64,000 nucleotides of DNA from Saccharibacillus sp. CPCC 101409. Its GTDB lineage: Bacteria > Bacillota > Bacilli > Paenibacillales > Paenibacillaceae. Shown here in pieces: positions 48,096-57,712 of this stretch (positions are counted from its first letter, which is position 1; every line of letters begins with the position of its first letter). The notes beneath the pieces are model-generated. The model made no database searches, was not told where the DNA came from, and saw nothing but the letters and a program-made list of their open reading frames with translations. A program made the translations under genes and the position numbers. The stretch covers positions 1 through 64,000 of the forward strand of contig NZ_JAULSA010000004.1 of NCBI RefSeq assembly GCF_030518235.1, in the 5' to 3' direction.

Positions 48096-49490
48096 ATGAA
48101 TCGACTGGAATGGATAAGCCGCATCGCCGGCTTGCACCCCGAAGATGCCGAGACGCAGTACTGGCTCGGGCAAGAATTAAGCGGCGCCGGGCGCTACGCC
48201 GAAGCGCTGCGCGTCTACAGCGAAGGCCTCGCGTTATGCCGCGAGGAGAAGCTCCGCACAGCGCTGCTGCAAGCGCTGACGTCGGCCAGCGCCGCGCTGC
48301 AAAGCGGCGCGGCGGCGGTTCCTCCGGCGGCAGCGGAGGCCCCGGCGGAGCCGCAGGCCGAAGAAGCGGCGGCAGCCGCGGCAGAGGCCCGCTCGCACGA
48401 GCGGCGCGAGCACGAAGTCGACCATGGCGAAGACGGCGGCAAAGGGCTGGCTTTGGATCGCGAACCGGAGGCCGCCTCCGACGACGAAAGCGAAGCGGAA
48501 TCGGACGGCGAGTTCGCGGATCGCGGCGAAGCCGGGACTTCGCCCGCAGCCGCGCCGGGCCGTTCGGCCGGACGGCCAGGACTCCAGGTCGTGGACGGAG
48601 GCCGGACTCCGGCCCGGGCGGACAAGCCGAACGCGATCCGCTTCGAAGACGTCGCGGGCCTGGAAGAATTGAAGAAAACGATCCGCATCCGGATTATCAG
48701 CCCGTTTCAGAATCAGGGGCTGTTCTCGAAATTCCGCAAAAAATCGGGCGGCGGCGTGCTGCTGTACGGTCCTCCCGGCTGCGGCAAAACGTTTATCGCC
48801 CGGGCGACGGCCGGCGAATGCGGCGCAAACTTCATGCCGGTCAGCATCACCGATATCCTGGATCCGTATATCGGGGTCAGCGAACGCAATCTCAAAGATT
48901 TGTTCGACAAAGCGCGGCAGCGGAAACCCAGCATCATGTTCTTCGACGAGATCGATACGGTCGGTTATAACCGCGGCCGTTCGTCCTCCAGCATGCGCGG
49001 CGTAATCGATACGTTCCTGACGGAGATGGAAGGAATCGACACCGATACCGATCAGGTGCTGATTCTCGGCGCAACCAATATGCCCTGGGATGTCGACAAC
49101 GCGCTCAAGCGCCCCGGCAGATTCGACCGGCTCGTATTCGTCGCTCCGCCGGACGAACAGGCGCGCGAGCAAATGTTCAGGTTGAAGATCGAAGGGCGAT
49201 ACGCCGAAGGAATCGATTATACTCGACTGGCCGCCCGCACCGATCTGTTCTCCGGCGCGGATATCGAGAATCTTTGCGAGCGCGCCGCGGAACGGGCGAT
49301 AGGCGAGATCCTGGAGACCGGCCGCGAGCGCGCGATCTCGATGGAAGACTTTGAAGCGGAACTGGAAAGCACCCGGCCGTCCACGCTGGAATGGCTGCGC
49401 ACGGCCAAAAATTACGTCAAGTACGCCAATCAGTCCGGCATTTACAACGATGTCGAAGCTTTTCTGGGCAAATACGGACGGCGGATTTAG
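48096..49490 (+). CDS. TPR-linked AAA+ ATPase of unknown function
   Basis: A 464-aa protein in three parts: an N-terminal TPR-like unit (residues 1-65, YWLGQELSGAGRYAEALRVYSEGL), an Ala/Glu/Asp-rich, probably disordered linker (66-185), and a classical AAA+ domain (190-450). The AAA+ module has Walker A GPPGCGKT, Walker B IMFFDEID, and a second region of homology with two arginine fingers (NALKRPGRFDR), like CDC48/FtsH-type machines. No protease or membrane part is seen. The start is the ATG at 48096 after AAGGAG. It may remodel a protein partner bound by the TPR; the partner is unknown. Confidence 0.85.
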   Translation: MNRLEWISRIAGLHPEDAETQYWLGQELSGAGRYAEALRVYSEGLALCREEKLRTALLQALTSASAALQSGAAAVPPAAAEAPAEPQAEEAAAAAAEARSHERREHEVDHGEDGGKGLALDREPEAASDDESEAESDGEFADRGEAGTSPAAAPGRSAGRPGLQVVDGGRTPARADKPNAIRFEDVAGLEELKKTIRIRIISPFQNQGLFSKFRKKSGGGVLLYGPPGCGKTFIARATAGECGANFMPVSITDILDPYIGVSERNLKDLFDKARQRKPSIMFFDEIDTVGYNRGRSSSSMRGVIDTFLTEMEGIDTDTDQVLILGATNMPWDVDNALKRPGRFDRLVFVAPPDEQAREQMFRLKIEGRYAEGIDYTRLAARTDLFSGADIENLCERAAERAIGEILETGRERAISMEDFEAELESTRPSTLEWLRTAKNYVKYANQSGIYNDVEAFLGKYGRRI

Positions 49491-49540
49491 AACGAAGTCA
49501 ACGATGCGCGGGCTGCTCCGTTCAAGCAATTGGCCGCAAT

Positions 49541-49585
49541 AAAAAAAGCTGTTCCTGCCCGATCCGGGTCCGGGAACAGCTTTTT
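49541..49585. terminator. Bidirectional terminator between convergent genes
   Basis: Stem AGCTGTTCC / GGAACAGCT with GC-rich inner loop, flanked by seven A on the left and five T on the right, so it can serve both the AAA+ gene (plus) and the secreted protein gene (minus). Confidence 0.85.
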
Positions 49586-49605
49586 GCGCGTCAAACCGGT
49601 TCTTT

Positions 49606-50187
49606 TTATTTGGCGGACGGCGGAGTCGGCGGTTTGGGAGCCGTCGGGCCGGATGGCCCTGAAGGCGACGCCGGAACCCGCGAAGGCGTTCCCTGCGAAG
49701 AAGACGGGCTTCCCGTATCCGATTCTTTGGTGATCAGCACGCGGCCTCCGTTTTGATCCCATTCCAGCTTGGCATTCAGCAGATTGGCCGCGGTTCGCAC
49801 AGGCAGCATCGCTTTGTTTTCATAGATCAGCGGCGGTGCTTCCAGCGTGATATTCTGGCCGTTGCGGCGGGCGTCGCGGCTGCCGAGCGTCAGCACGAAT
49901 CGTTCGCCTTCGCCGGTAATCGTAATCGTGCGCCACGTCTTGCTGTAGCGGAAGGTGTAGTCGCCCAGCGCTTTCAGATCGGTCAGCGTCAGATAAGTCG
50001 TCCCGTTTCGAACCAGCACTTCTCCCGACGCAAGCCGGCCGTTTATGTAGACCGACGTCCCTGCGGCTTCGGCCTGTCGGACATACGGCAGCACGGCGAC
50101 CGACGCCATCAGCGCCGCCAAAGCGATCGAAAGCAGTTTTCTCCGCCCCGACGCTTTCCAGACGTCTGCAAGTTGCTTTTTTATCAT
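49606..50187 (-). CDS. Secreted protein with copper amine oxidase N-terminal-like domain
   Basis: A 193-aa exported protein. The signal peptide spans about residues 15-41 (ending AEA). The body resembles the small cell-surface domain named after the N-terminus of copper amine oxidase, common in Paenibacillus (VYINGRLASGEVLVRNGTTY, APPLIYENKAMLPVRTAANLL). The last 40 residues are a Ser/Pro/Gly-rich linker ending in TPPSAK. No oxidase catalytic domain is present. Probably a wall-associated module; function unknown. Confidence 0.75.
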   Translation of the reverse strand: MIKKQLADVWKASGRRKLLSIALAALMASVAVLPYVRQAEAAGTSVYINGRLASGEVLVRNGTTYLTLTDLKALGDYTFRYSKTWRTITITGEGERFVLTLGSRDARRNGQNITLEAPPLIYENKAMLPVRTAANLLNAKLEWDQNGGRVLITKESDTGSPSSSQGTPSRVPASPSGPSGPTAPKPPTPPSAK

Positions 50188-50306
50188 GTTTCGCCCTCCC
50201 CTCGATATACCGGTTTTTAACCGGCCGCGGGATGTTCTAATCGTATTTCGGACGCTGACGGCGCTGCGCTGTGCCCGAACTGTGCGGCATTGTTCTTTCG
50301 ATCGTT

Positions 50307-51887
50307 CTAAGGTGTCTGCTGCGTATGAACTTTGCTCCGGTATTCGTGCGGAGAGATGCCCTCGAGTTCTTTGAACACCCGGGCAAACTGCTTGGCGTTC
50401 TCGAACCCGACCGCTTCGCCCACTTCCGACAGTTTGAGTTCGTATCCCGACAGCAGCTCTTTGGCATGCTCGATACGCACTTTCTTCAGGTACACCACAA
50501 AGCTTTCGCCGGTATACGCTTTGAACGCTTCGCTGAAATACGAGTAGTTGAGCGATACGTGATTGCTGACCGTGGCCATGTTGAGCGGACGAGCGTAATG
50601 GGTTTCGATAAAGGCCACGGCTTCTTTCAAATTCTCGTTCTCGGTATAGGCGAGCCGGACCTGCTTGATGTAATCGTTCAGGCTCGACAGCAAATTCTCC
50701 AGCCCGCGGAAATAATCGTGAAAGTAGCGGAAGTTGTTCCAGTCGCCCACCTTGCGGTACAGCTTGAGCACTTCCATGGACGCTTCCCCGTACTGCCGGA
50801 ATACTTCGTCGAGCAGCCGCTCGTTGATCAGCCGGGCCGCTTGTTCGATATAATCGATATCGATCCGCGCCAGCTGGTCGATACGAAAAATGCGGTACAG
50901 CAAATCGCCCATCTCCCGTTTGCGGTCCGTGCCGAGCAGATTGCCCAGCAGACGAACCTCTTCTTCCGGCAGAGGAAACATCCGGCGTTCTCCCTGCTCC
51001 CCTTCGATCGCCAGCGCGTTCACGCGCCGAACGCCCGGATGCAGGAACGTATACTTGAGCGCTCTCGACGCCGAGCGGTAGCAGGCGGGCAGATTCTCCA
51101 GCCGCCGGCCGGGCGGGCCGATGCCGATCAGCAGGCCGCCCAGTTCCCGCTTCTCGGCCAGTTCCGCCAGCCGGGCGAAGCGGTCCGGCGACGGATCGAC
51201 CAGCACCAGACGGCCTTCGCGGTCCCAGAGCGCGGCCTGGTAAGCGTCGAACGGCGGACCGTCCAGCCGTTCCACCACGGCTTCCAGCTCCTCGCGGCTC
51301 ATGCTTCCGCCCTGTTCGTAGCGGTAGGTCACGACGCCCAGGTAAAACGGCAGCGCAATGCCCGCTTCTTCGGCCGAGAAATCGCCGAGGATCTGCGCCG
51401 CTTCGCGTTCGTTCTTGGCTTCGAGCAGCTGCCCCAGCCGGGCCAACCGCAGCCGCTTCTTGTAATCGATCGCCGCTTCCTGTTGTTCCGAAGCGGAATC
51501 TCTGCGTTCAAGCTCTTCAAAAGCCCTGCCCAGCGCTTCGAACAAATCTTCGCGCCGGATCGGCTTCAACAAATAGTCCCTGACCTGAAACCGGATCGCC
51601 GTCTTGGCGTATTCGAATTCGTCGTATCCGCTCAGCACAAGCACGATCGGCCCTTCGGACGCCCTACGCTCGGCGCGCAGCTTCGCCAGCAGCTCCATGC
51701 CGTCCATAATCGGCATGCGGATATCGGTAATCACGATCTCGGCCGGCCGCTCGGCGTGCATCTCCAGCGCTTCGCGCCCGTTCGCCGCCAGGCGGACGCG
51801 GCACGCTTCGCCGAATTCGCGGCCGATCATCGCCTGCAATCCCTGCCTGATATTTTTCTCGTCGTCCACAATCAGCAGTTCTCTCAT
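50307..51887 (-). CDS. AraC-family response regulator (YesN type)
   Basis: A 526-aa DNA-binding response regulator. The receiver domain (1-125) has the acidic pair at its start (LLIVDDEKN) and the phosphoacceptor Asp in IVITDIRMP (about residue 54), with Lys in YLLKPI. The middle 270 residues are a helical linker region. Two AraC helix-turn-helix units occupy about 420-520. ATGA overlap with the sensor kinase gene shows the pair is translated together. Expected to control the adjacent carbohydrate transporter. Confidence 0.93.
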   Translation of the reverse strand: MRELLIVDDEKNIRQGLQAMIGREFGEACRVRLAANGREALEMHAERPAEIVITDIRMPIMDGMELLAKLRAERRASEGPIVLVLSGYDEFEYAKTAIRFQVRDYLLKPIRREDLFEALGRAFEELERRDSASEQQEAAIDYKKRLRLARLGQLLEAKNEREAAQILGDFSAEEAGIALPFYLGVVTYRYEQGGSMSREELEAVVERLDGPPFDAYQAALWDREGRLVLVDPSPDRFARLAELAEKRELGGLLIGIGPPGRRLENLPACYRSASRALKYTFLHPGVRRVNALAIEGEQGERRMFPLPEEEVRLLGNLLGTDRKREMGDLLYRIFRIDQLARIDIDYIEQAARLINERLLDEVFRQYGEASMEVLKLYRKVGDWNNFRYFHDYFRGLENLLSSLNDYIKQVRLAYTENENLKEAVAFIETHYARPLNMATVSNHVSLNYSYFSEAFKAYTGESFVVYLKKVRIEHAKELLSGYELKLSEVGEAVGFENAKQFARVFKELEGISPHEYRSKVHTQQTP

Positions 51888-53791
51888 TCTTCCCATCCTC
51901 CTCCGGTCAGCAGCACCCTGGGGATTGTCAGCACGACGCGCGTATACTGTCCTTCCACGCTTTCCAGGGACAGACCGTACTCTTCGCCGTAGAACAGCCG
52001 CACGCGCTGGTGCACGTTGCGCAGCCCGATTCCGCCCAGCTTTACTCCCGTATACGACGTCCCCGGCGAATCGCTGCCGCTGCGGATCTCTTCGTTCAGC
52101 TCGGCCAGCCGCCGCGGATCGATCCCGCTGCCGTCGTCGGTCATCCAGATACGGATCTTCGCGTCCGCGTCTTCGCGGATTTCGATCCGGAAGCGCCGAT
52201 GCTCGCGGCCTTCGTCCAGCTCGTTCCAGGCGTGCTTGACCGAATTTTCCACAATGGGCTGAAGCGACATTTTCAGGATCTCGAGTTCCATAAACCGCTG
52301 CGGAATATCGCATACCAGCCTGACCGGTTCGTCAAATCGGATATTCATCACTTCGATATAGTTCTCGATATGGCGCAGCTCGTCTTTAAGCTTGACGTAT
52401 TCGCCCGTCCATTTGAAGTTGTAGCGCATCATGCCGCCAAGCGAAGTCAGCGCGTCCGAAATCTGCATCTGTTCTTCGATCTCCGCCAGCATCTTGATAT
52501 TTTCCAGGGTGTTGTACAAAAAGTGCGAATCGATCTGGTTGTACAGGGTGCGCAGCTCGGCTTCCTTCATTAAAGCCTGCTTGCGCACCGCTTCGGCGAT
52601 CAGCTCGTTGATCGTCTGCGTCATTTTATTGAAATGATGCGCCAGCTCGCCGATCTCGCCGCCTCCGCTGATCTGGAGCGAAGGCCGGAGCTCGCCTTTG
52701 CGCACCCGCTTCATCGCGTCGGCGAGCTGTTTCAGATTTTTCAAAATAAACGAATTCATAATGTAGGTCAGCATCGCCAGCACGAGGATAAAGCCGATGT
52801 TGGCGTAGATCAGCATGCTGCGGGTCCGGTTAACGTCCTGCAGCATCTTCTCCAGCGACACGGCGTTCAGCAGATAAGCGTCCATGCGTTCGAGCGGCGT
52901 GTACATCAGCATATAGGCTTCGCCGCCTTTGTCGTAGCGCAGCGTGCCGTCCGGGATATTCGGGTCTTCGCCGGGATCGCCGAGGCCGCGCAGCTTCGAC
53001 ACCGCGTACTGCACGACCGGGGATGCGTCCGTCAGCAGATCGCCGCCCTGCGCGCGGGTGTACACGCTGTCGCCGGTGACGAGCAGCATCTGCGAACCGT
53101 CTTCTTGAAGTTCGCCGAAGATGCGGGGCGCAAACTGGTCGAGCCGCATATCGACCTGGACGACGCCCACATGCCGGTCTTTGGGCAGATTGATCTCCCG
53201 CAGCAGCGACAGCTTGGGCGGATCGTTCTCGGACGGCGCCGTCCCGCCTACGTCCTGAAGCGCTTCCCGGGGCTGGAAATACCAGGCCTGACGTTCGCCG
53301 AGTCCCTGGGCCAGCGCGAACCAGGGTTTCTTGCGCACCCGGCTTTCCCGGAAAATGATCGGCCAGATTTCGTAGTTCCGCTCGTTGGCGGTGTACAAAC
53401 GCAGATGCAGCACGGCCGGATTGGTGACGAGAATCCGCGTGAGGTTCGCGTAGGCCGTGTTGTTGAAGTCGACCAGCTCCGAGGTGGGCGTATCGCCTTC
53501 CTCGGTCAGATACCGCTGGACGTCCTGGTCCGACAGCGGAAGCTGCCCCGCCCGTTCCATCGTCTCGATCTGATTGACGATTACCTGCTTCTCGCTCTGC
53601 ATCAAATAGTCGCTTTTGTCCCGCGCGTCTTCGATATAACTGTCTTTGATGTCGTTGTAGAAATAAGTGGACAGCAGCGTGCTCGGAATCAAAATAAGCA
53701 GCGCGTAAGCGGTCACCAGCCGGCTTTGCAGCGAACGGGTCGCAAGCCAGCGGTACAGCGCCGTGCCGGCCGACTTGAGTGGTCTGTCCAT
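51884..53791 (-). CDS. Sensor histidine kinase (YesM type)
   Basis: A 635-aa membrane kinase. Membrane helices are at about residues 25-45 and 300-325, enclosing a large extracellular sensor domain. A HAMP domain (about 325-380), the His_kinase domain with phosphoacceptor in IDSHFLYNTLENIKML, and an ATPase domain with MTDDGSGID and GIGLRNVHQR follow. The start is the ATG at 53791 (MDRPLKSAG), with AGGGGGA upstream; earlier ATGs lack ribosome sites. It lies after the binding-protein gene and a strong hairpin terminator. Confidence 0.93.
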   Translation of the reverse strand: MDRPLKSAGTALYRWLATRSLQSRLVTAYALLILIPSTLLSTYFYNDIKDSYIEDARDKSDYLMQSEKQVIVNQIETMERAGQLPLSDQDVQRYLTEEGDTPTSELVDFNNTAYANLTRILVTNPAVLHLRLYTANERNYEIWPIIFRESRVRKKPWFALAQGLGERQAWYFQPREALQDVGGTAPSENDPPKLSLLREINLPKDRHVGVVQVDMRLDQFAPRIFGELQEDGSQMLLVTGDSVYTRAQGGDLLTDASPVVQYAVSKLRGLGDPGEDPNIPDGTLRYDKGGEAYMLMYTPLERMDAYLLNAVSLEKMLQDVNRTRSMLIYANIGFILVLAMLTYIMNSFILKNLKQLADAMKRVRKGELRPSLQISGGGEIGELAHHFNKMTQTINELIAEAVRKQALMKEAELRTLYNQIDSHFLYNTLENIKMLAEIEEQMQISDALTSLGGMMRYNFKWTGEYVKLKDELRHIENYIEVMNIRFDEPVRLVCDIPQRFMELEILKMSLQPIVENSVKHAWNELDEGREHRRFRIEIREDADAKIRIWMTDDGSGIDPRRLAELNEEIRSGSDSPGTSYTGVKLGGIGLRNVHQRVRLFYGEEYGLSLESVEGQYTRVVLTIPRVLLTGGGWEE

Positions 53792-53866
53792 GGCTCCCCC
53801 TGTATCCGTTTTCATCGCTTTGTGCTTTTTTATCATACCGAGTCGGCCGAGCCTCTGACAAGCCCA

Positions 53867-53918
53867 AAACCCCAAAACAGTCCGGTACCCCGAATATGTA
53901 TCTTCGGGGTACCGGACT
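53867..53918 (-). terminator. Terminator between the sugar transporter genes and the kinase
   Basis: A perfect 16-bp stem AGTCCGGTACCCCGAA / TTCGGGGTACCGGACT (53879-53918) with an 8-nt loop, then GTTTTGGGGTTTT on the minus strand. It may cause partial termination, so that kinase and regulator are made at lower levels than the transporter. Confidence 0.75.
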
Positions 53919-53980
53919 TTCATAAAAGCGGCGGGTCCGCGGAAGCGGCCGATCCCGGCCGTCCGCAGAGAAATCAATCG

Positions 53981-55645
53981 TTATTTCGCGCCCAATTTTT
54001 CGAGATTTTTCTCATACTCGGTCTGCTGGTACGCCTGAACGTCCGCAAGACCGGACGATTCGCGTTTCTTCTGGTAATCGGTCCAGATCTGGTCGAATTC
54101 CGCATCCGATCCCGCCAGCAGCAGCTTAGGCAGCGTTCTGCCCCACAGCTGTCCGAGCTTGGTGTTGGCAATGCCTTCTTTGGAGTTGCCCGTCGGATTG
54201 ATCTGGTCGAATTCGGATACGCTGATCGTTTTGCCGCGCGTCCAGTCCGCCATTTGTTTAAACGGTTCCACCGCTTCCGGCGCCCACTGGTCGGTAATGT
54301 TCGTGTCCATCATCATCCAGTATTTATGCGACGCGCCGTATTTCGTATCGAATGCCGGGCGGTCGGTATTGAGCAGTTCCAGCACTTCCGGCTTGAATGT
54401 CGGTTTGCCGTCGACTTCGTCGTACGTTACGCCTTTTTCGCCCAGGTACAGATCGCTTTGTCCTTCTTCGCTGGTCAGGTAATCCAGGAAGCTGATGGCG
54501 CGCGCTTTGTCTTTGACGTCTTTGGAGATCAGGGTCAGCGTCCAGCCGGAGATAACCGGGCCGGCCAGGGTCGGAGCGTCTTTGGCCGCATTGGCCGGTC
54601 CGTCGACCGCGATATAAACAGAGTTCGGATCTTTCGCGAACAGCGCATTCTGCGGGTTCGTGAAGTCGCTCCGCTGGTACATCATGGCAAAGTAACGGCC
54701 CTGCGCGATTTTTTCTTCCATTTGAGCGCGTTTGTCGATAAAGATGTCTTTGGCGAGCAGTCCGTCCTGGTTGGCCTGACGGAACGTTTTCAGCCATTGT
54801 ACGTATTCCGGATCGGTTGCGCGGTCGTAAAGCTTGCCGTCTTTTTGCTGCGGGATCGCCAGGAAGTTTTGCAGGTAGCCTTCCAGCGAGTAGTTGCCGT
54901 TATCCGTGAATTCGTGCAGGCCGATCGGGATCAGCGGCTGTCCGTTCACGTCCGGGAATTTTTCTTTGGCGGCTTTGAGCGCGGCCAGGAAACCTTCCGG
55001 CGTGCTCATGTCCGGTTTGCCCAGCGCTTCGTACATGTCTTTGCGCACCACGAACGTCTGGTTGGATACATAGTTCTCGCCGTATTTCTCATAGTCGGCC
55101 GGCGAGGAGGAAGCGTTCGGATAACCGTAGAAATTTCCGTCTTCCTGCGTGTACCACGAAACTTTCGCCGGATCGGCAACGTTCGTGAGGAAGTAAGGAT
55201 CGTACTGTTCGGACAGTTCGTTGAGCGGCAGCACCAGCTTGCCTTCGATCATTTTTTTGACCGCGTCGTCGCTCCAGGCGATCGTCACGAAATCGGGCAG
55301 CTTGCCGGAAGCCATCATCGTGTTCATTTTTTCCGCTTCGTTGCCGGCCGGCACGATAAAGTTGATGCCGACACCGGTTTTCTTGGTCACGTACTGGCTG
55401 GTCAGGTCTTTGCCCCAGTCGGTGCCCGTATACCAGGCGAAGTTGATATACCAGTCGAATGTGATCGGCGAAGTGTCGTTTTTCCAGCCCGGTTGTTCCG
55501 GATCGACTTTGGAAGTCTGCGCGGCATCTTCTTTTTTGTCGGTCGACGCCGTTTCCTTGGTCTGTCCGCCCGACGAGCACGCCGTGCTGAAGATCATCAG
55601 CATCGCCGCGAGCATAATCGAGAATCGTTTGCCTGTTTTTCTCAT
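53981..55645 (-). CDS. Carbohydrate ABC transporter substrate-binding lipoprotein (LplA type)
   Basis: A 554-aa extracellular binding protein. The signal peptide ends in lipobox STAC (Cys about 23), then a Ser/Thr/Lys-rich linker and the family 1 extracellular solute-binding fold, with extended WYINFAWYTGTDWG and MDTNITDQWAPEAVEPF regions. Long binding proteins of this type are found in Paenibacillus with LplB/LplC permeases and import oligosaccharides, usually with a shared ATPase (MsmX) encoded elsewhere. No ATPase gene is nearby here. The sugar is unknown. Confidence 0.9.
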   Translation of the reverse strand: MRKTGKRFSIMLAAMLMIFSTACSSGGQTKETASTDKKEDAAQTSKVDPEQPGWKNDTSPITFDWYINFAWYTGTDWGKDLTSQYVTKKTGVGINFIVPAGNEAEKMNTMMASGKLPDFVTIAWSDDAVKKMIEGKLVLPLNELSEQYDPYFLTNVADPAKVSWYTQEDGNFYGYPNASSSPADYEKYGENYVSNQTFVVRKDMYEALGKPDMSTPEGFLAALKAAKEKFPDVNGQPLIPIGLHEFTDNGNYSLEGYLQNFLAIPQQKDGKLYDRATDPEYVQWLKTFRQANQDGLLAKDIFIDKRAQMEEKIAQGRYFAMMYQRSDFTNPQNALFAKDPNSVYIAVDGPANAAKDAPTLAGPVISGWTLTLISKDVKDKARAISFLDYLTSEEGQSDLYLGEKGVTYDEVDGKPTFKPEVLELLNTDRPAFDTKYGASHKYWMMMDTNITDQWAPEAVEPFKQMADWTRGKTISVSEFDQINPTGNSKEGIANTKLGQLWGRTLPKLLLAGSDAEFDQIWTDYQKKRESSGLADVQAYQQTEYEKNLEKLGAK

Positions 55646-55768
55646 GCTTCTACCCCTTTTCTGTGTTCTGTCGATTGTAACGCAAATGCCAAAGCTGTAT
55701 TTAAACGTGAAGCGTGAAACCGAAAGGTCGGAAAAAGCGATAGGCGATTCGACGCGAAACTTGGAAAC

Positions 55769-56659
55769 TCAGCCCTTGATCGAACCGATCATCATGCCTT
55801 TGACGAAATACTTTTGCAGGAACGGATAAGCGAACACGATCGGCGCGGTCGTCACGACCATCGTTGCCAGCTTGATCGACTGCGAAGTTACGGAGCGGGT
55901 CGTAATGCCGCCCGGCACCGCCGACATCATCTGGTTGGAGCTGGATTCCGCCACAACCCGGTACAGGTACGTCTGGATCGGCTGCAAGTCCGGATTGTTG
56001 ATGTAGATCATGCCGGTAAAATAATCGTTCCATTGATATACGCCGTGGAACAGCGCGATCGTGGCGAGCACGGGCATCGATACCGGAAGCACCACGCGCA
56101 GGAAGATGGACCAGTCGTTCGCTCCGTCGATTCTCGCCGCTTCTTCCAGTCCGTCCGGGATATCCCGGAAGAACGTCATGAAGATGATGAGATCGAAGAA
56201 GCTGAACAGGACCGGAATGATGTAGACCAGGAAATTGTCCAGCATGTGCAGATCGCGGATCAGCAGGTAGGTCGGAATCAGTCCGCCGCCGAAGAACAGC
56301 GTTACGGTTCCGATCAGGATGTAGACCTTGCCTCCGATCAATCCTCTGCGGGAGAAGGCATAAGCGACCATCGCGGTAAAAAAGACGTGGGCCGCGACGC
56401 CGAGCAGCGTCTTGGCGACCGTAATGCCCATTGCCATCATGATCCCCGGGCTGCGGAAAACGGTGGTGAAGTTCTCTACCGTGAACTGCCGCGGCCACCA
56501 GTAAATGCCTCCGCGCATCGCGTCGGTCCCGTCGTTGAACGAGTTGACCAGCACGTACCAGATCGGATAAATGGTCACGAAGCAGATCAGCGCCATGCCG
56601 ACCACGTTCAGAAAATCGAAGATGGCTTCGCCTCTCGTTTTACGTTTTAAACTCAACAT
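55769..56659 (-). CDS. Carbohydrate ABC transporter permease (LplC type)
   Basis: A 296-aa permease with six predicted helices and the EAA loop (DGLEEAARIDGANDWSIFLRVVLP). Start chosen at the ATG at 56659, spaced 7 nt from AGGGGGAG; a TTG two codons earlier is too close to it. Lies 22 bp after the partner permease and about 120 bp before the binding-protein gene. Confidence 0.92.
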   Translation of the reverse strand: MLSLKRKTRGEAIFDFLNVVGMALICFVTIYPIWYVLVNSFNDGTDAMRGGIYWWPRQFTVENFTTVFRSPGIMMAMGITVAKTLLGVAAHVFFTAMVAYAFSRRGLIGGKVYILIGTVTLFFGGGLIPTYLLIRDLHMLDNFLVYIIPVLFSFFDLIIFMTFFRDIPDGLEEAARIDGANDWSIFLRVVLPVSMPVLATIALFHGVYQWNDYFTGMIYINNPDLQPIQTYLYRVVAESSSNQMMSAVPGGITTRSVTSQSIKLATMVVTTAPIVFAYPFLQKYFVKGMMIGSIKG

Positions 56660-56681
56660 ATTCAAGCTCCCCCTCTCCCGC

Positions 56682-57647
56682 CTAAAACAGCGATGTGTTA
56701 TTCAATTTTTTGGTGACGCCGTTGGCGATAAGCAGCAGAATCAGCGCGATAACCGATTTAAGCAGGCCGACCGCGGTCGAGTACGAGAAGCGTCCCTGCT
56801 GGATACCCGTCTGGTACACGTAAATGTCGATAACATTGCTCGCGCTTTCGTTAAGCGAGTTGCGCAGCACGAGAATCTGGTCGAAGTTCGAATTCAGCAC
56901 GCCGCTGACCGCCAGAATAAACAGGATTGCGATCGTCGGGCGGATATTCGGCAGCGTGACGTAGAACATTTTCTGGAATCTTCCGGCTCCGTCCATCGTC
57001 GCCGCTTCGTACTGCTCCGGCGATACGCCGGCCATGGCCGCCAGATAAATGATCGCCGACCAGCCGAGTTCTTTCCAGATATCCGAGCTGATGACGATGC
57101 CCCAGAAATACCGCGGCTCCGCCAGATACGAGATCGGTTCGCTGATCAATCCGAGCGCCATCAGGATGCTGTTGATGATGCCCACGTCGGCGAGCCAGGT
57201 CGCCAGAATGCCGCCCAGGATAACCCAGGACAGAAAGTGCGGCAGATACGAGATCGTTTGTACGATCTTCTTGAATCTGATCGAACGCAGTTCGTTCAGG
57301 AACAGGGCGAAGACAATCGGCAGCGGAAAACCGATCGCCAGCTTGATCAAGCTGATGCCGAGCGTATTTCGAATAACGCTTCTCAGTTCGTCGTCCTGCA
57401 AAAACTCGCGAAAGTGCTCCAACCCTACCCAGGGCGAATTGGCGATGCTGTCTACAATGTTGTATTCCTTGAATGCGATGATGATTCCGTACATGGGAAT
57501 ATAGTTGAAAATAATCATCCAGGCGACGCCGAGCAAAGCCATGGTCTGCAGATGCCGCTGCTGCAGCAGTCTTCTCCACCATTTCCTTGCTTTTCCGTCC
57601 TCCCTGGATGGAACCTCCGAAGTCCCCGCCGCGATTTTTCTCTCCAT
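56682..57647 (-). CDS. Carbohydrate ABC transporter permease (LplB type)
   Basis: A 321-aa permease with six helices and the EAA loop (SPEQYEAATMDGAGRFQKMFYVTLP). I place the start at the ATG at 57647 (MERKIAAGT), after GAGGGGG; an upstream in-frame start at 57695 would overlap the cre-like operator. First gene of the transporter operon. Confidence 0.92.
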   Translation of the reverse strand: MERKIAAGTSEVPSREDGKARKWWRRLLQQRHLQTMALLGVAWMIIFNYIPMYGIIIAFKEYNIVDSIANSPWVGLEHFREFLQDDELRSVIRNTLGISLIKLAIGFPLPIVFALFLNELRSIRFKKIVQTISYLPHFLSWVILGGILATWLADVGIINSILMALGLISEPISYLAEPRYFWGIVISSDIWKELGWSAIIYLAAMAGVSPEQYEAATMDGAGRFQKMFYVTLPNIRPTIAILFILAVSGVLNSNFDQILVLRNSLNESASNVIDIYVYQTGIQQGRFSYSTAVGLLKSVIALILLLIANGVTKKLNNTSLF

Positions 57648-57686
57648 TTTCTCTCTGGCCCCCTCAACCTGTGCGGTCGGCGTATT

Positions 57687-57700
57687 TGTAAGCACTTACA
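57687..57700 (-). promoter_or_regulatory. cre-like palindromic operator of the sugar ABC operon
   Basis: The minus strand reads TGTAAGTGCTTACA: perfect 6-bp arms TGTAAG / CTTACA around a 2-bp centre. It matches the CcpA catabolite-response consensus (TGWAARCGYTWWCA) except for the central CG. It lies just downstream of the predicted start point, where binding of CcpA or another LacI-family protein would block transcription. Confidence 0.65.
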
Positions 57701-57712
57701 TCTTATAAATTT

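Noticed and set aside
52634-55717. Long plus-strand open frame opposite the kinase and binding-protein genes
   Set aside because: Spans the boundary and the terminator between two real minus-strand genes and shows no domain.
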